This document shows positions 44,486-56,767 of a DNA stretch of 64,000 nt, piece by piece. The translations under genes and the position numbers were made by a program. The DNA comes from Eunapius fragilis (taxonomy: Eukaryota; Porifera; Demospongiae; Spongillida; Spongillidae): assembly GCA_963681505.1 (NCBI GenBank), contig OY811972.1, forward strand, positions 1,229,432 through 1,293,431, read 5' to 3'. The notes under the pieces were generated by a model that was not told the origin of the DNA, ran no database searches, and worked only from the letters and a program-made list of their open reading frames with translations. Each line of letters begins with the position of its first letter. Within the stretch, counting starts at the first letter, position 1.

Positions 44486-47400
44486 CTGTAGCACCAGGAT
44501 TCAAGGGTGCTGTTGAGGGCATATCTGTCCCCGACGTGGTCGCAGACGTTGTCCCAGACGTGGTCGCAGACGTTGCTGTTCCAGATGTCGTTCCAGGGGT
44601 GGTAGGACTTGCTGTTGTGGAGGCTGGTAGAATGGATGAAACAAAAATTGTAAATCACTTCTAATAAAATGAACCAAATGCAGTATATGTACGGAACATG
44701 TATGATGCAAGGTTATATAGTGCATAGCCAGTAGGTGGAAAGTGTATGTTACCTGGGCAACTGTTATCAACTCCTGTATGGATGTTCTGGTAGATACTGA
44801 TCATGTGATGGAACAGTTAGCTCAGTGTGGTAAGTTACTTTGTACAAACTCACCCATTGGGTACTGATGCTGAACTATTGGATATGGTGGGTACTATAGA
44901 AGACACCACACACTGGGACAGAGATGAGTTCCACACACAGTATGGGTCTCTGGAGGCTACACAGTCACTATGTATGTAATGGCACATTGACAGTGCATAT
45001 TAACACATCCAACACTTTGTCCACTTGCCCCACCCACAAACACATCCCTCACCTGCAGCTGGAAAATCTAGTGCACCTCTGAAGTGGTAGTTTGTAGATG
45101 GAGGTGTCAGTGTTCACATAGAGGTACTTCGCTACTTGGGTGGTGTTCTTAATATGGGTGGGGGGGAGGGGATGGGAAAAGGGGTGGAGAGGAGGAGGGG
45201 AGGGAAGGGAAGGGGAGGGAGGGAGGGGAGGGAAGGGAGGGAAGGGAGGGAGGGAGGGGAGGGAAGGGAGGGAGGGAGAGGAGGGAAGGGAGGGAGGGAG
45301 GGGAGGGAGAGGGGAGGTGAGGTGGTGTAAGCCAGCATGTTAATAGTATGGACGCACTAAGGTTACTATGGTTACCTCCTGCTGTATGACCATTTGCTTA
45401 ACACTTGATGAATCGTCCAACTGTGGGGGTTAAATGTAGAAAGTAGATGCAACGTACAATACCATTTACGCCTCCATTTGAAATCATATTGTAGCAGAAC
45501 AACTATTAGTGATTTGGACTTGATGATTAGAAGACCGCCCCATGCCACGCCCCCAAAATCTGTAAATCTTCACATTGCTTGAATACATTGCTCATTTGGC
45601 TCAATGCAAGCAAAAAAACTTTCACCAAACACAAAATTCCATACGATTCCCCCTCCAATAATAACAAAGGCTTAGCTTAAGGGTTCCTTCCCCCCTCTCC
45701 CCCCCCCCCCCCCCCCACCCCAGTAATTCCGTCTCATCTTGGAATATTAGATCCATTGCAAGTAAGTGATATCCTAGTAACGACATGTATGCACACCAGG
45801 CATACATAGTGTGTACCTTGATCTCTTCTGATACAATAGAGAATGCATTTCCGTTGAGGTAACCAATGGCAACCTTCAGCACTGTACCTGTGGCTGTGCA
45901 TGGTTGGATTCCATGGTTACCATGTTTACCTCATGCACACGTAGTAGCATTTTGTAACTCCTCCCCCACCCAACACACATACAAATGACTTACACATGCA
46001 TAAAGTTTGATTTGAATCGTAAGCCAAATGTCACTACCACATAACCTAATCCTTATAGATTCATGGGTGCAAACTGGGGTCAAGGGTCAAAGGTTCTTAT
46101 TTGATAGACTGCTGCCTTCCATAAATGCACCTCAATTCACTGAACTACTGAACTACACTGATATATATATAGAGAGTTTTAGTCAATAGATTGCCTCAGG
46201 ATTATACACTGATTTTCACGTACCTGTACATGTATGCGGTTATTCAATGTAGAGTATGTCCCCTTAAACAAATTTTTGATTTCAGTGTAGTAGGGAAAGC
46301 ATTTAAATTTCAAATTAAACATATCCACATTTGTAGTGATTGCTTCAGTTATTTTGACTGTGTGTTATATGTATACACTGCAACCACCTGGTTAAGATGA
46401 TAGGAGTGCTCAGCTGATTTGACATCAAGACTGACATATTTTTTAAAACAAAAAAACTACAAGCTGCTTTTAAAAACCTTTGTGATCAATTATTAGTAGC
46501 ATCAGATTTTTAAAAAAAATCTATTTTTATGACAAAATACATTCTTCCTTTTCTGTAGGTGAAGTACACTAATATATTTAATTCTGTAGCAGCAAATGTT
46601 AATGCATAAATTACTGCAAAGGGGTCGGAATACCTGTTCCCAAAAAGAGCACATCTTGCATCACACAGGTTCTGGTAGTCATGTTGTTTGTGACCACACA
46701 GGTCTGGTCCAGTACAATCTTGGTGACACTAACACCACTGATCACTGTCAGTGGTTCAGAACCAATCTGGGTGATGGTATTGACGGTGTCCGTGTAGGTG
46801 TAGTCTGGTCTTGCTGCGTTTCCACCAGGTGTGCACTAATCATGGAAACGTCAAACAAGTAAGTGTTTTAATGAGATTAATAGGTCTAGCCATTCAGTCT
46901 AGTTAGTAAAAAGGAATGGTAATGCAGCTAGAACTACATGTGTGCTGTGCATAGCGTATTTGTAATGGCAGGTCAGCAAACACATTCTGCTGTTGTGCTA
47001 TACGTACTTCCACCCCAAAAACACCAGGTATACCAATTCATGCAGCGCTACATCTGAAGCACGGGTCTAATTAATGCCTACCTCCACATAACCAGATGTA
47101 GTCTGTAGACCAGTGTTAGGATTCTGCAGTAGAGTCCTGAAGATGTCAAAAACACCACCATTCCTCCCATTGGCATCAGTCATGTCATTCACACTGTTGT
47201 TAGCTGGGTAGACACACACGGCTGACACAGAAATACCACTATAGGAAAAGAACAAATGTAGCACAATTTGGGGGAGTAGTACACGTGATACAGTGGCATG
47301 ATTAAGAGTGATGTGCTTATTTTAATGCCCATATATACATGGGGCAAAGTTTATGACTTTAAAAAAAACATGCATGTTATTGTCAAGTGTCCTAAAATAT

Positions 47401-49416
47401 GCCAATGGTCTGGGTAATTGTGATGCAGATCTGATGGAGACTATGTTGGTCCTTACATAATAATGGAGCAAAGTTATATTGAATACCAAGCCAAAAATTT
47501 TTTTTATTCAGTAGTCATTTTCTATCTCTTCATATGGTATCCATAATCCTTGCCCACAAACAGGTAGTAATGATCGAATGGAGAGTAAATTTTTATGTTC
47601 ATCTCATTTCCATAGCTACCATATGTACATTACATTTGGTGCTATGATGCCAAGTTCTATTAAGTAAGTTTAATTCATTAAATATATTGAAAATGTTCAC
47701 AAATGAACATGTAAATTAACATACCCTACTAATCTGGAAACTTTATGCAAATGATTTACTTACCCTATGTTGGTAATGAAAGCTCCATACATGAACTGTG
47801 CCCAATCTCCATTCTGATAATAACGTCCCATCTGGTTGAATGCAGCACCAGCTGTTGGTAGGAGGAAGAATACAGATATAGGCTTTTCATTGTCTCATAG
47901 CGCCCTGGTAATAAGAGGTTACATAGAGCATCAAGGCAATGAAGTCTGGGCCTGGCTCCATTCCAGACATGCAGGCTGAGCCAGGCCCCATTCCAGGACA
48001 GAATCCGGCCTAGCTCATATTCCAAATGAAAACAACAGTAGACAGTTTGGGCCTTCCTACACTAATCGAACCTAATAATATTGTCTGAGAGGTCTGGGGA
48101 CAAGATGTGATCCGCCTTGCAGTTCGATTTTAAAATTGAAACTTTGACAATCAGCACTCATGAGTGTAACAAACAACGTGTCCTCCCATACAACTTACTG
48201 ATGGCATTGTATGAGGTGGAGTATGTGGTACTCTTGCAGTCAATACGTGCCTTCACCAGGGTGAGTGGGGCATTGTCAGTACTGCTCCCTGGATCATTCT
48301 GCAGTAAGAGGTAAGAGGCAGTCTAATTACAGCCCCTCAAGGCCCTCAGATAAGGCTTACTGACCTGACAGACACGGACAACTTGACTTATGATGGTCTG
48401 TGAGATTTAAATGTAATTAGTTTAGTCCAATTGTCTATCTGACACTTAGTGCAGTGTACATGGCATGCAATGGACCAGAACTTACATTTGTGTTATCAAC
48501 ATCTCTCATGAAGACAAAGAAGTACTTGTGTTCATCAGGAGTGATGGGATCAGAGACACCAGGCAGCCTAGCTGTCCTGGGAGCATAGTTGGCCTTATAG
48601 GTGTCCACAAACACAGGGGCTGGAAGGGACATCATTGCGTCAGACCAACATATGATAGTCATTGAACGTACATTTGAAATTGGCAATGCTGTTTGTACGC
48701 AGCTGCAGTACTGGTTTGAGTGAATTAGGGTCTGCAGGATTTGTGTAGTTGACAGTGAGGAAGAATAGACCAGTATCAGAGGCATTCAAATTGAGAGTAG
48801 AGACAGCAAAGAAGTTGATACCCCTTGGGTTAGTTACTGGAGAGAGAGGGAGAGAGAACCAATAGTACAGTCTAGTACTCATATCTGTGCACATACCATT
48901 ATATGAAATCCCCATTTGATAGTAATCAGGTCTAGTAGAGGCTAGACCACTTGCAGCTGTCACAGAAGTGAAGTTCACAAGATTGGAGACCTAAATAATT
49001 ATAATGCACTGATTGGATGGGCACATCAGTGGTATCCAATGACTTACATTAACTGCCCTACAAGATGGCGTCCCAGCAGCCTCACTCCCACACACCACCA
49101 GTCTGGTGGGGTCAGTGGGACTGGAGGAGAACACACGGATGTGGTTCCTGCACACATAGTCCTGGGGAGGAGGGAGGAAAGAGGTGTGGTTTTTGGACCA
49201 ACATAATGATGGACCTCACTGGATTGTATCCAACGGCAGCTGAACATCCTGCAATGGAGGCTGTTGGTAGTGTTAGGTTCAATTGCTTATCCAAAGCCAG
49301 GCTCTGATTCAGGACGTATAGCCAATCTCTGTTGCCACAAAACATAAATTAGAATGCCATCTGAATGAATATTGATTACTTTTGTCATTGTGCTTTTGAC
49401 ATGGTGTGTTTGTATG

Positions 49417-49461
<45 letters not shown>

Positions 49462-50770
49462 TGTGTGTGTGTGTGTGTGTGCATGTGTGCGTGTGTGTGT
49501 GTGTTGTATGTAGGTGTGTGCAGGTGTGTTTAGATGTGTGTATCATAGTGTATGATGATATTTATAATATTTAGATAGTACGTTGGAATGCTGGCCCTGT
49601 CCAGTATAGACCCATAGTGAGGGGAGGGGCAAGCAGATAATTAGAGGACCTTTCAGTGCTGCGTGCATAATCTTTTGCATGCATATGTATTTTTGTGCAC
49701 ACTTAGTGATCACTGCTTACGCTGCTCCGACAACTATACTTCCAGGTATTGAATCAAAGTTCAGCTTGCTGATGAAGTAAGGGGTCGAAGTCGTTGCGGT
49801 GAACTTGCGGTACGCATACGCTGCCATGTGGAGCAGAGAGTCAATCGCTTATATGACCGAATGCATACAAATTAAATTACGTCGCATCCCATATTTTGTC
49901 TTTTTCTGGAGGACATGACAAAAAGGTGAATACAGGACCACTTCAGTATTATATAGCATCCACAGAGGATTTTAGGTACGCTCAACGGTGGGAATCGTTC
50001 AGTGCATAGCACTACCTCCCGGGCATCACGCGCTTCAACTGCCAACTTCAAGAACTATGTGCTCTTCAATGTGTAAAGGTGATGGCGGCTTTGCACTGCA
50101 GTGCTGATACTGCCGGCCCGACAGAGGTATGAACTTATTTTGTGTCCGTGTTCATGCAACTGGGAGACTGGTAAGGTTAATTATGCGCAACGCTAACTTA
50201 AAGATCAAAGGAGCGGGCATCAATATAGTGTTAATCATTGAGCCAAAACCGTGTGCGCCAACAAAAAAAATGCTGTAGCTATGCGTCCCCACACAGAGCA
50301 CACTTACGGGCCCCTCCTAACCCCCAACGCATTCCTATGCGCTACATAAAATTGATCGTTGCGGGGATGTACCACCCACTCTCAAGACTTGGCCCCTGCT
50401 TGGCGTCTACGTCCCCTTTCGACCGCTGGACAACGCCAATGCGCATTGTCTTTTCTACGGAGTGCGAATTCACCTAGATGATGTCATAGTTTCAAGATTT
50501 TATTGTCGTGCAAACACACAGCCATATATTAGATTTGTAGATCATTTGGGGGTAGCAATACGCAGAAAGTGGAAAGCGACGTTGCGGACATACATCCCCG
50601 CGCGTACAGCATGTATGCCATGTATATATGTGCGTGCTTGCAAAGGTGAACTTACATGCTATTGGTTGACTAAATCCTTGCACGAAGACCGGTGGCTCCA
50701 CTGGAGGCTGACCAGCTGAGAGTGCAGCTAAAGACAGAAACCATAGTATGCTGATGTAAACGCCATCCAT
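44486..50770 (-). CDS. Sema C: signal peptide-Sema-PSI-stalk unit, no membrane exon of its own
   Basis: Exons 50770-50656, 49820-49721, 49328-49220, 49161-49048, 48990-48897, 48836-48672, 48619-48486, 48397-48365, 48298-48199, 47851-47764, 47238-47082, 46835-46634, 45887-45817, 45420-45376, 45147-45053, 44967-44854, 44796-44753, 44623-44486. The first 17 have exactly the Sema A lengths and phases. The stalk exon (SGTATSATTSGTTSATTSGT) runs on to GPGAT-like residues and then, where A has its membrane helix, meets purine-rich sequence. Read through, the frame ends at 44334 with no membrane segment, giving a secreted protein with a Gly/Arg/Glu tail. Alternatively the donor ACAG/GTGCAA at 44486 leaves phase 1, which fits the first Sema B exon at 44209. 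Joined, the coding length is 3774 bases (1257 residues). RNA is needed to decide. Confidence 0.8.
45150..45330. repeat. GGGAGG purine tract in Sema C intron 14
   Basis: Homolog of 17826-18032 with a different internal order. Confidence 0.9.
49420..49505. repeat. (GT)n microsatellite in Sema C intron 2
   Basis: Partner of 22118-22180. Confidence 0.9.
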
Positions 50771-51849
50771 CGTATCGAGCTACACCCTCTTTATTTACAC
50801 CGCATGTACCGTATGTTACAATATAGCTAACTATAGTATGCAATGTAATATCCGATTGGTATCCGATTCAGATGCCCTTGTGTCAACAACTGCTTGCTCA
50901 GTGAAGGCCATGAATAACGCAATGGAAAAGTATTCAAATCCACTCTGGGAGTCTAGATAAATATGGGAGTACTCATTTTGTGAGCGGAACTTCAGTTGTG
51001 CATGTTTGCCTAACTTAATGGTTCCACGCGGTATGTGTACAAAAGGTTGTTATAGTCAAACCTAGTGAGCGCATAACGCGCATACATAATACATCACGCT
51101 GTCTCTGCGCAAAAAAACACCCATAGCCCTGACCTTCTATAGCCGACTCCATAGGTTGTTATTATTGCTGATTTATTATTTAGGTGTGTGAGATTAGCAG
51201 TTCTATAGGCGCGCATGAGATGGGTATATCTGCGGATGGATTACATAACCGCCTCGCTGTGACATGTAATCTAGCCTCGTCCCCAGGCCGTCAATTAAAG
51301 TTTGGGAAAAAAGACGGCCTGGTCTCCATTGCAACTCCGTTAGTGCGCATGCGCTGGCCATTACCAGAAAAAGTGGTAATCGTATATTTCGCTTGTAATC
51401 GGCCAGACTGCCAGACTGCCAGAGTTATACAGTGCATGGAATTGGCAATTCTCAATTCGTTGTGACAAATCATGCTGAAAATGAGACTTCGTTGGCAACG
51501 GAATAGATACAGTATCCTCAGCAGAAACTTGGAGATTGAACAGGTTAAGTGCATCTATAACATACTGGCTAGATGCCAAGTCTGGGGAAGAGGAACTAAC
51601 TGAGCCTAGGTATGCTGCTGTGGAAAACGTTACCTATTAAGTTTATGAAAAAGGTTACGTTATTAACCATGATATGAAGATTAAGTTCACGTGACCCTGT
51701 GTAAACGCGGACCGGTTTTCCTCGTCCCCAGTCATCTGTCCGTCGTACGTCGAAAGTGATGGGAAGCAACGCCAATTCACATTACTTCACGGGTAGTTAT
51801 CGTTCCCAGACCACTTTATTATGGCGCGTTGCCTGGTATACGATGTGGC
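50771..51849. promoter_or_regulatory. Upstream region of Sema C
   Basis: Shares 50771-51270 with the A promoter side. From about 51275 to 51630 the two differ: C carries GACGGCCTGG and CGCATGCGCTGG-containing DNA not seen in A. No gene is seen. Confidence 0.4.
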
Positions 51850-52230
51850 TATTTAATTAAATGGCTCGATGTTGTTCCAAAAGGTCAATATAAAAAAAAA
51901 GACTGTATGCAACTGATTTGAAAAGACAGAATGATATGCTGTTCTCAAATATGTGGGCACATCTAGTGACAGTGTAAGTGAGTTTCAAATGATTGAACTT
52001 AAACTTCTCTTTGGCCCACTCTGAGACTGAGACAAATACATGTGCTGCAGCTGTGCTGAGGTTAGTACTACACTGATCGGCATGCAGGTACGTACATACT
52101 GAGCGCAGACTGCAGCATTAATTTCATTACGCCTTAGTTACTGGGGACTAACACATAAAGCGGAAAATTAATCACACTAGTGAGCACATTTGAGCATGGA
52201 TTTTTTTACCTTCCGGACCTCAACAATTAA
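51850..52230. other. Inverted segment relative to copy A
   Basis: TCGATGTTGTTCCAAAAGGT here is the complement of ACCTTTTGGAACAACATCGA at 25178-25197. The complement continues to TTTACCTTCCGGACC (A: 24612-24626). The flanks on both sides are colinear with A. Confidence 0.8.
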
Positions 52231-52375
52231 TGCGTCTTTCAAGCACTGATATACTATCCAATGCAGCTCTGTTGGCAATATCCAATAGAACTGATCAGTA
52301 TAACAGTGTAGCTAGGCTTCTGATTGAAAAGGAAAAATGAAATAGACCTATATTAGCAGCATGTTGTCATATTTA

Positions 52376-52652
52376 ACATTCTCTAACGAGAGAGTTGTTG
52401 GTATATAGGATTGACCAATGGTGGTGTAAAAAGCATGGAAACAAGAGTGACAGAAATATTATTGGAAAATTGAAATAGGCCTATATTTAGCCCATTATTC
52501 AGGCATGTGTGTTGTATTGTGTGCTAAATATAGGCCTATTTCAATTTTCCAATAATATTTCTGTCACTCTTGTTTCCATGCTTTTTACACCACCATTGGT
52601 CAATCCTATATACCAACAACTCTCTCGTTAGAGAATGTTTTTATTTACTTGT
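52376..52652. mobile_element. Foldback MITE, copy 3
   Basis: Arms such as CATTCTCTAACGAGAGAGTT and GTGCTAAATATAGGCCTATT pair along the full length. The left terminal ~15 bases are changed and the right end is ACTTGT. Same family as 3670-3940. Confidence 0.8.
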
Positions 52653-52730
52653 TTCGTAAGTTTTTTTTCACCCTGTCATAGCAGTATCATAGTCAATAAT
52701 CAAATGTAGGAAGAGGATGGATGATCCCCT

Positions 52731-53000
52731 TTATCTCTTAATGCCAGAACAAATAACTTTAATAGTACTGCTGATGGTGGGGGCAGGGCTGATGGTGCAG
52801 GCAGGAGCGCCGGTGGGGGCAGCGCTGGTGGTGCTGGCGGGAGTAGCTGCTGGTGGTGGTGTGGGCAGTGCTGCTGGTGGTGGTGGCAGAAGCGGGGCTT
52901 CTGGAGGTGGTGGGGTGAAGGGGAGAGGAGTTGGAGGATGAATGTACTGTTCCTCCTCCGACCCCTCGTTGGTGAAAAACCCGCAAAGGTCGTCAGCCAT
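52731..53000 (-). CDS. Possible first exon: acidic start then Pro-rich stretch
   Basis: The ATG at 53000 opens MADDLCGFFTNEGSEEEQ followed by about 30 residues of Pro/Leu/Ala repeats and then Ala/Thr/Pro to 52731. The opposite strand is also open (Gly-rich), as expected from low-complexity sequence. No domain is recognised and no later exon was found. It may be a real first exon or a chance frame. Confidence 0.3.
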   Translation of the reverse strand: MADDLCGFFTNEGSEEEQYIHPPTPLPFTPPPPEAPLLPPPPAALPTPPPAATPASTTSAAPTGAPACTISPAPTISSTIKVICSGIKR

Positions 53001-53834
53001 CTACATATACGTAACAGAGAGTATGATTAAATTTTTACTTCTTTATTTTTTAAAGCAAAGTGCAAAGCCTTTACACATGCACATAGAGTATTATTAAAAT
53101 TTTACCTCTTTTTGCTAAGTGCACTATTCAGCGGATGAGTGGCTTTTATACCTGCAAAGCCTTAACACGTGTGCAGACTGTGAGTCCAATTCCATCATAT
53201 TAATGACAGGGAGGAAAGGGGTGTATACGTGTCAGTTGTGCTAAAATTCTATTGGTCAAAAATGGTCCCATCTAAACATGGAGGTGTAGCCTACATGCAG
53301 TTAAGTTGTATAGATGGATAGTGTGGGAACTAAGGAAGTGAACTACATGGCAGTATGTAGATCGATCGATAAGGATATGTTCTCATGTGAGGTAATATCT
53401 GTGGACAGGGTCTGCAGCTTTATGAGTGTGGGCAGAAGGTCTGTTTTTATTTCACTACATAAATGTGAGTGTGCTGCTAGAAGTACCTAATGGTGGCTTA
53501 TCTTACTTACTGCTGCACAGGCAGATCACTACCCCTAGGAGTAGCTTTTTCAAGACCACCATTATACTCCATTGGTGGCATGAGATTTGGATTCATACAA
53601 GGAGTAGCTATATGGAAAAGGATATTCTTGCAGCTATTTAGTTCACAGCCCTTGCAACTGTAACTATATTCATACAGTTGCAACATTCAAGGGTACATGG
53701 CTAGACGAGGAAGTCTTCAGATAAGGAAGCTTTATCAGATTAAAACAATAGACACTACTGTACACACAGTTGAGTCACCATGCATGTGAAGTGAATGGTT
53801 TTGTGCAGATCCGTGGTGTACATAGTCGGGCGGG
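53001..53834. other. No recognised feature
   Basis: No exon or repeat that I can support. Confidence 0.4.
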
Positions 53835-53858
53835 CCCTACTACCTACAGGTAGTAGGG
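53835..53858. other. Perfect 11-bp hairpin
   Basis: CCCTACTACCT AC AGGTAGTAGGG. A further copy GGTAGTAGGGCC at 53883-53894 could pair with the left strand instead. Confidence 0.7.
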
Positions 53859-54094
53859 TGACAAATTAACCCGACGAAACGCGGTAGTAGGGCCGCATGC
53901 TGTACAAATGTTGCATGCACAGCTTTTTAATGTTAATACAACATGCCATAACATACCTTTGGGTGGTAGTGGTTGTTCTGTGACCCCTGCGGTACCGCGT
54001 CCTCTCGGCAGCACATTTAGCCAATCGGACAGCGGGATCATTCCAATACCGACTCCTTTCAGATGCTTAATGGTAGCTGATATTTCTCCCTTTT

Positions 54095-54635
54095 AGCAGC
54101 GCGATTTCCCTCGAGGTCCTCTTCATACCGCCGCCTTTTAGCAGCACGGTTCTCCTCAAGGTCCTCTTCATATCGCCGCCTTTAGTTTTAGCAGCACGGT
54201 TCTCCTCGAGGTTCTTCATATCGCCGCCTTTGAGCAGCACGGTTCTCCTCGAGGTTCTTCATATCGCCGCCTTTGAGCAGCACGGTTCTCCTTGGGGTCC
54301 TCTTCGTATCGCCACCTTTTAGCAGATCGCTTAGATTCAATATCGGCCTTGTAGCTGTCGCGTACAGAGGCCTTCTTCATTTCGGGATCGGCCTTGTAGC
54401 TGTCGCGTACAGAGGCCTTCTTTTCGGGATCGGCCTTGCAGTTGTCGCGTACAGAGGCCGTCTTTTTTTGGGGGGGGGGGGGATTGGCCTTGTTGAGCGC
54501 TCGGGCTTTAGCTTTGTTCTCGTATTGCTTTTGGAGGTATTCCGCTCGTTGCTTAGATCTCTTCTTTTGCATTTTTAGAAAAAGAACTTCACTATTAGCC
54601 AAAGTAACAACTAATATATTAAACTGGAACACCAA
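54095..54635 (-). pseudogene. Basic repeat protein (KASVRDSYKADPE / RRRYEEDLEENRAAK)
   Basis: The minus frame from 54635 has a hydrophobic start, then KKRSKQRAEYLQKQYENKA, a short Pro-run and three copies of a 13-16-residue SVRDxYKADPE repeat. This passes into RYEED..ENRAAQRR repeats. The frame ends at 54216 because two repeat units (54190-54280) each lack two bases. The repeats go on to about 54095 in other frames. Such Lys/Arg/Glu repeats are seen ahead of helicase or Helitron-type proteins in invertebrate genomes (memory, not search). No enzyme domain is present here. Probably the leading piece of a lost mobile-element ORF. Confidence 0.5.
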
Positions 54636-54726
54636 ATAAATTTAGTGCAGGTTAGAGTATTTATAACTGCCTAAAATTATTAATAAATAGAACTTGATAT
54701 ATGTATGTCTATATGACATGTAAGCA

Positions 54727-54800
54727 GTGCCGGATTAAGGGTCACTGGGGCCCCTGGACTAGTTATTTTGAAAGGGCCCCCCCCCCCCCCCCCCCCCCTC
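54727..54800. mobile_element. hAT terminal sequence with C-run
   Basis: CAGTGCCGGATTAAGG is a hAT-type end. It is followed by GGGGCCCC and a C-run, and the transposase remains begin ~100 bases further on. No matching opposite end was found before the gap. Confidence 0.6.
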
Positions 54801-54903
54801 CCCACTTTCTTTTCAATCGTTGCGCATGGAATTAAATATACTAAATTAAGTGATTAGTACTATTGTATAAGAAGTACAAGTTGTGCCAAAAGGATTTACA
54901 ATT

Positions 54904-55619
54904 TTACAACTTTTTGACACTTTGCAGCCACAAATTTTTCAATAATGAAAATTCAATCTGCTGTAGCACCTTAGACTCAATTGCCATGAGTGATAGCCAG
55001 TTAAGTATGTCTTGATGCATGCATGTTCTTTTCTCATTTTTGATAAGCTTTAGCTTGGAGAACGATCTCTCTCCTGATGCATTGGTTGCCATCAAACTCA
55101 AGTACATTTGATAAGCAATTTCAAGGTTGATTGGAGACAATGGTTAAAAATAATACTGTACAAATTAATAGCTGTACATGTGAATGAATGTACATGTCGG
55201 CATTTCCTTAATATAATTGTCTGAATTCAAACGTTCGATAAAACAGGAAAAGTGTTTAAACTCTTGTGGAAAGCTGAGCTCCAAGTCAATAGGATAGCGT
55301 TGCTGTAAGTTTTGAGCCGCCTTTTCTATTTCGTCTGCTCCCATGCTTAGAAATTCTGTAATAAATCCGAAGCGCTTGTGCACCACATCATATATGCCTG
55401 TGTGCGTAACGTCAAGGCCTTTGACAGTTTATCCAATATTGGAAGGAACGCTTCGATGCGAAACTTATCATGCTGATGAAGCACCAATCCGTTAGATTCA
55501 TCACCGAATTGCGTTTTTGGTTTCCTTATTCTTTTTTCGGCATCCTTATATTTAGCACTTGGATCCTTTAATGATTTGCCGTTTCGAGGAGATAATGAAA
55601 TCCTTAACTCACCACACAA
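54904..55619 (-). pseudogene. hAT transposase, C-terminal half, broken
   Basis: On the minus strand FRIEAFLPILDKLSKAL (frame from 55619) passes by a one-base shift near 55385 into HKRFGFITEFLSM and LQQRYPIDLELSFPQEFKHF. After stops near 55145-55165 it continues to the hAT dimerisation region MATNASGERSFSKLKLIKN and HQDILNWLSLMAIES. This is the ZMYM/TTF-type hAT family. The zinc finger and first catalytic residues are not on this strand. The gene is disabled by at least one shift and two stops. Confidence 0.75.
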
Positions 55620-56560
55620 CGGAATCTACCTCGGTGTACTTGAGCTGATAAGCAAATTTGACCCATTTCTTAGACACCACATTGAAACCTATGGAAAAAA
55701 AGGTAATGGTAGGCCATCATATTTTTCATCAACAATATGCGAAGAGTTTATTGAAATCATGGGCAGCACAGTGTAATCTGTTATCATTACTGAACTAAAA
55801 GAAGCCAAGTATTTTTCACTTTCTGTTGACTTAACTCCAAACCTATGTCATGTAGACCAGCTTACGGTTATAGTACGATATGTAAATAAGCAGTCGCACA
55901 ACATACAAGAGCGTATGTCGTAGGTCTGTCCGCGCATGTACATATCGTTTTCTTCTATTTAAAACCTATCCAGAGTGAATCCTTGCCACTACAGCAGTGC
56001 AGTTTCTTGAAAAACATAGTATAGATATTATGTACATGCGCGGACAGACCTACGATAATTCAGCAAATAGAAATATAATGGTAGGCATGCTAAACTATGT
56101 GATATATATCCGTTGGCATTGTACGTGCCTTGTGCTGCACATTCACTAAATTTAATAGGTGCTTGCGCTGTTGAATCTTGTGTGGAAGCAACAAATTTCT
56201 TCAGCTTGGTTCAGAAACTGTTCACCTTTTTGTGCTAGTACAAGCAGATGGGGGATACTTGTACAATATCTTGAAGGGCAAAAAAGAGTGCTCAAGTGTT
56301 TGTCCGATACGCGATGGTCAGCTCGTGCTGAAGCTACTATACTAAAGCACTGTCAGAAGGATATATATGATACTATTCCAGCTGCTCTTCTTCATATTGT
56401 GCAAGATCCTGAACAGCGAGCAGATACCCAACAAGAAGCTAACGGCCTTCGTATTTTGTTATCTTACCTGGACACTGTTTCCATGGCTGTATTATGGAAC
56501 ATCATTTTGGAAAGGTTCAACAGAGTGAGCATGCATGGCTCTTCAAAGTGCTGAAATTGA
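55574..56560 (+). pseudogene. hAT transposase, N-terminal and middle part, opposite strand, broken
   Basis: The plus strand reads LPFRG-like MPFRGDNEILNSPHNGIYLG, PSYFSSTICEEFIEIMG, AKYFSLSVDLTPNLCHVDQL (a catalytic Asp block of hAT), then, after a 138-bp MITE, CAAHSLNLIGACAVES and SDTRWSARAEAT. This is the same family as the minus-strand half, but facing it. Stops and shifts occur at 55774, about 56213 and elsewhere. The two halves meet at about 55570, so this place holds a rearranged, inverted hAT element. Confidence 0.75.
55918..56055. mobile_element. 138-bp palindromic MITE inside the hAT remnant
   Basis: TCGTAGGTCTGTCCGCGCAT starts at 55918 and its complement ends at 56055. The TIR is 26 bases. 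It splits the hAT frame after QERM. No clear target duplication. Confidence 0.75.
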
Positions 56561-56767
56561 GCTAGGAACAGCTGTCAAACTGCTAACAGTCACTCCAGGA
56601 TTTCGTGTCAGAACTTAGAGGGAACTTTGATGCTATTGAGATGCGTGCAAAACAAATTAATGCATGCCTTCTGAATTGGAGCTATTAAGCTCATTGCAAG
56701 CACGATCTCCACTCTGGTCCACTGTTGTAGTGGCAGAGCTTTCAGCCTGACATGTGATAAAACCCAG

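Larger units (their letters stand above)
44465..52320. repeat. Segmental duplication, copy C
   Basis: Partner of 17160-25300. Part 51850-52230 is inverted relative to A. Confidence 0.85.

Noticed and set aside
44334..44522. Gly/Arg/Glu tail as a true cytoplasmic domain of Sema C
   Set aside because: Encoded by a simple purine tract with no membrane helix before it; more likely intronic or read-through.
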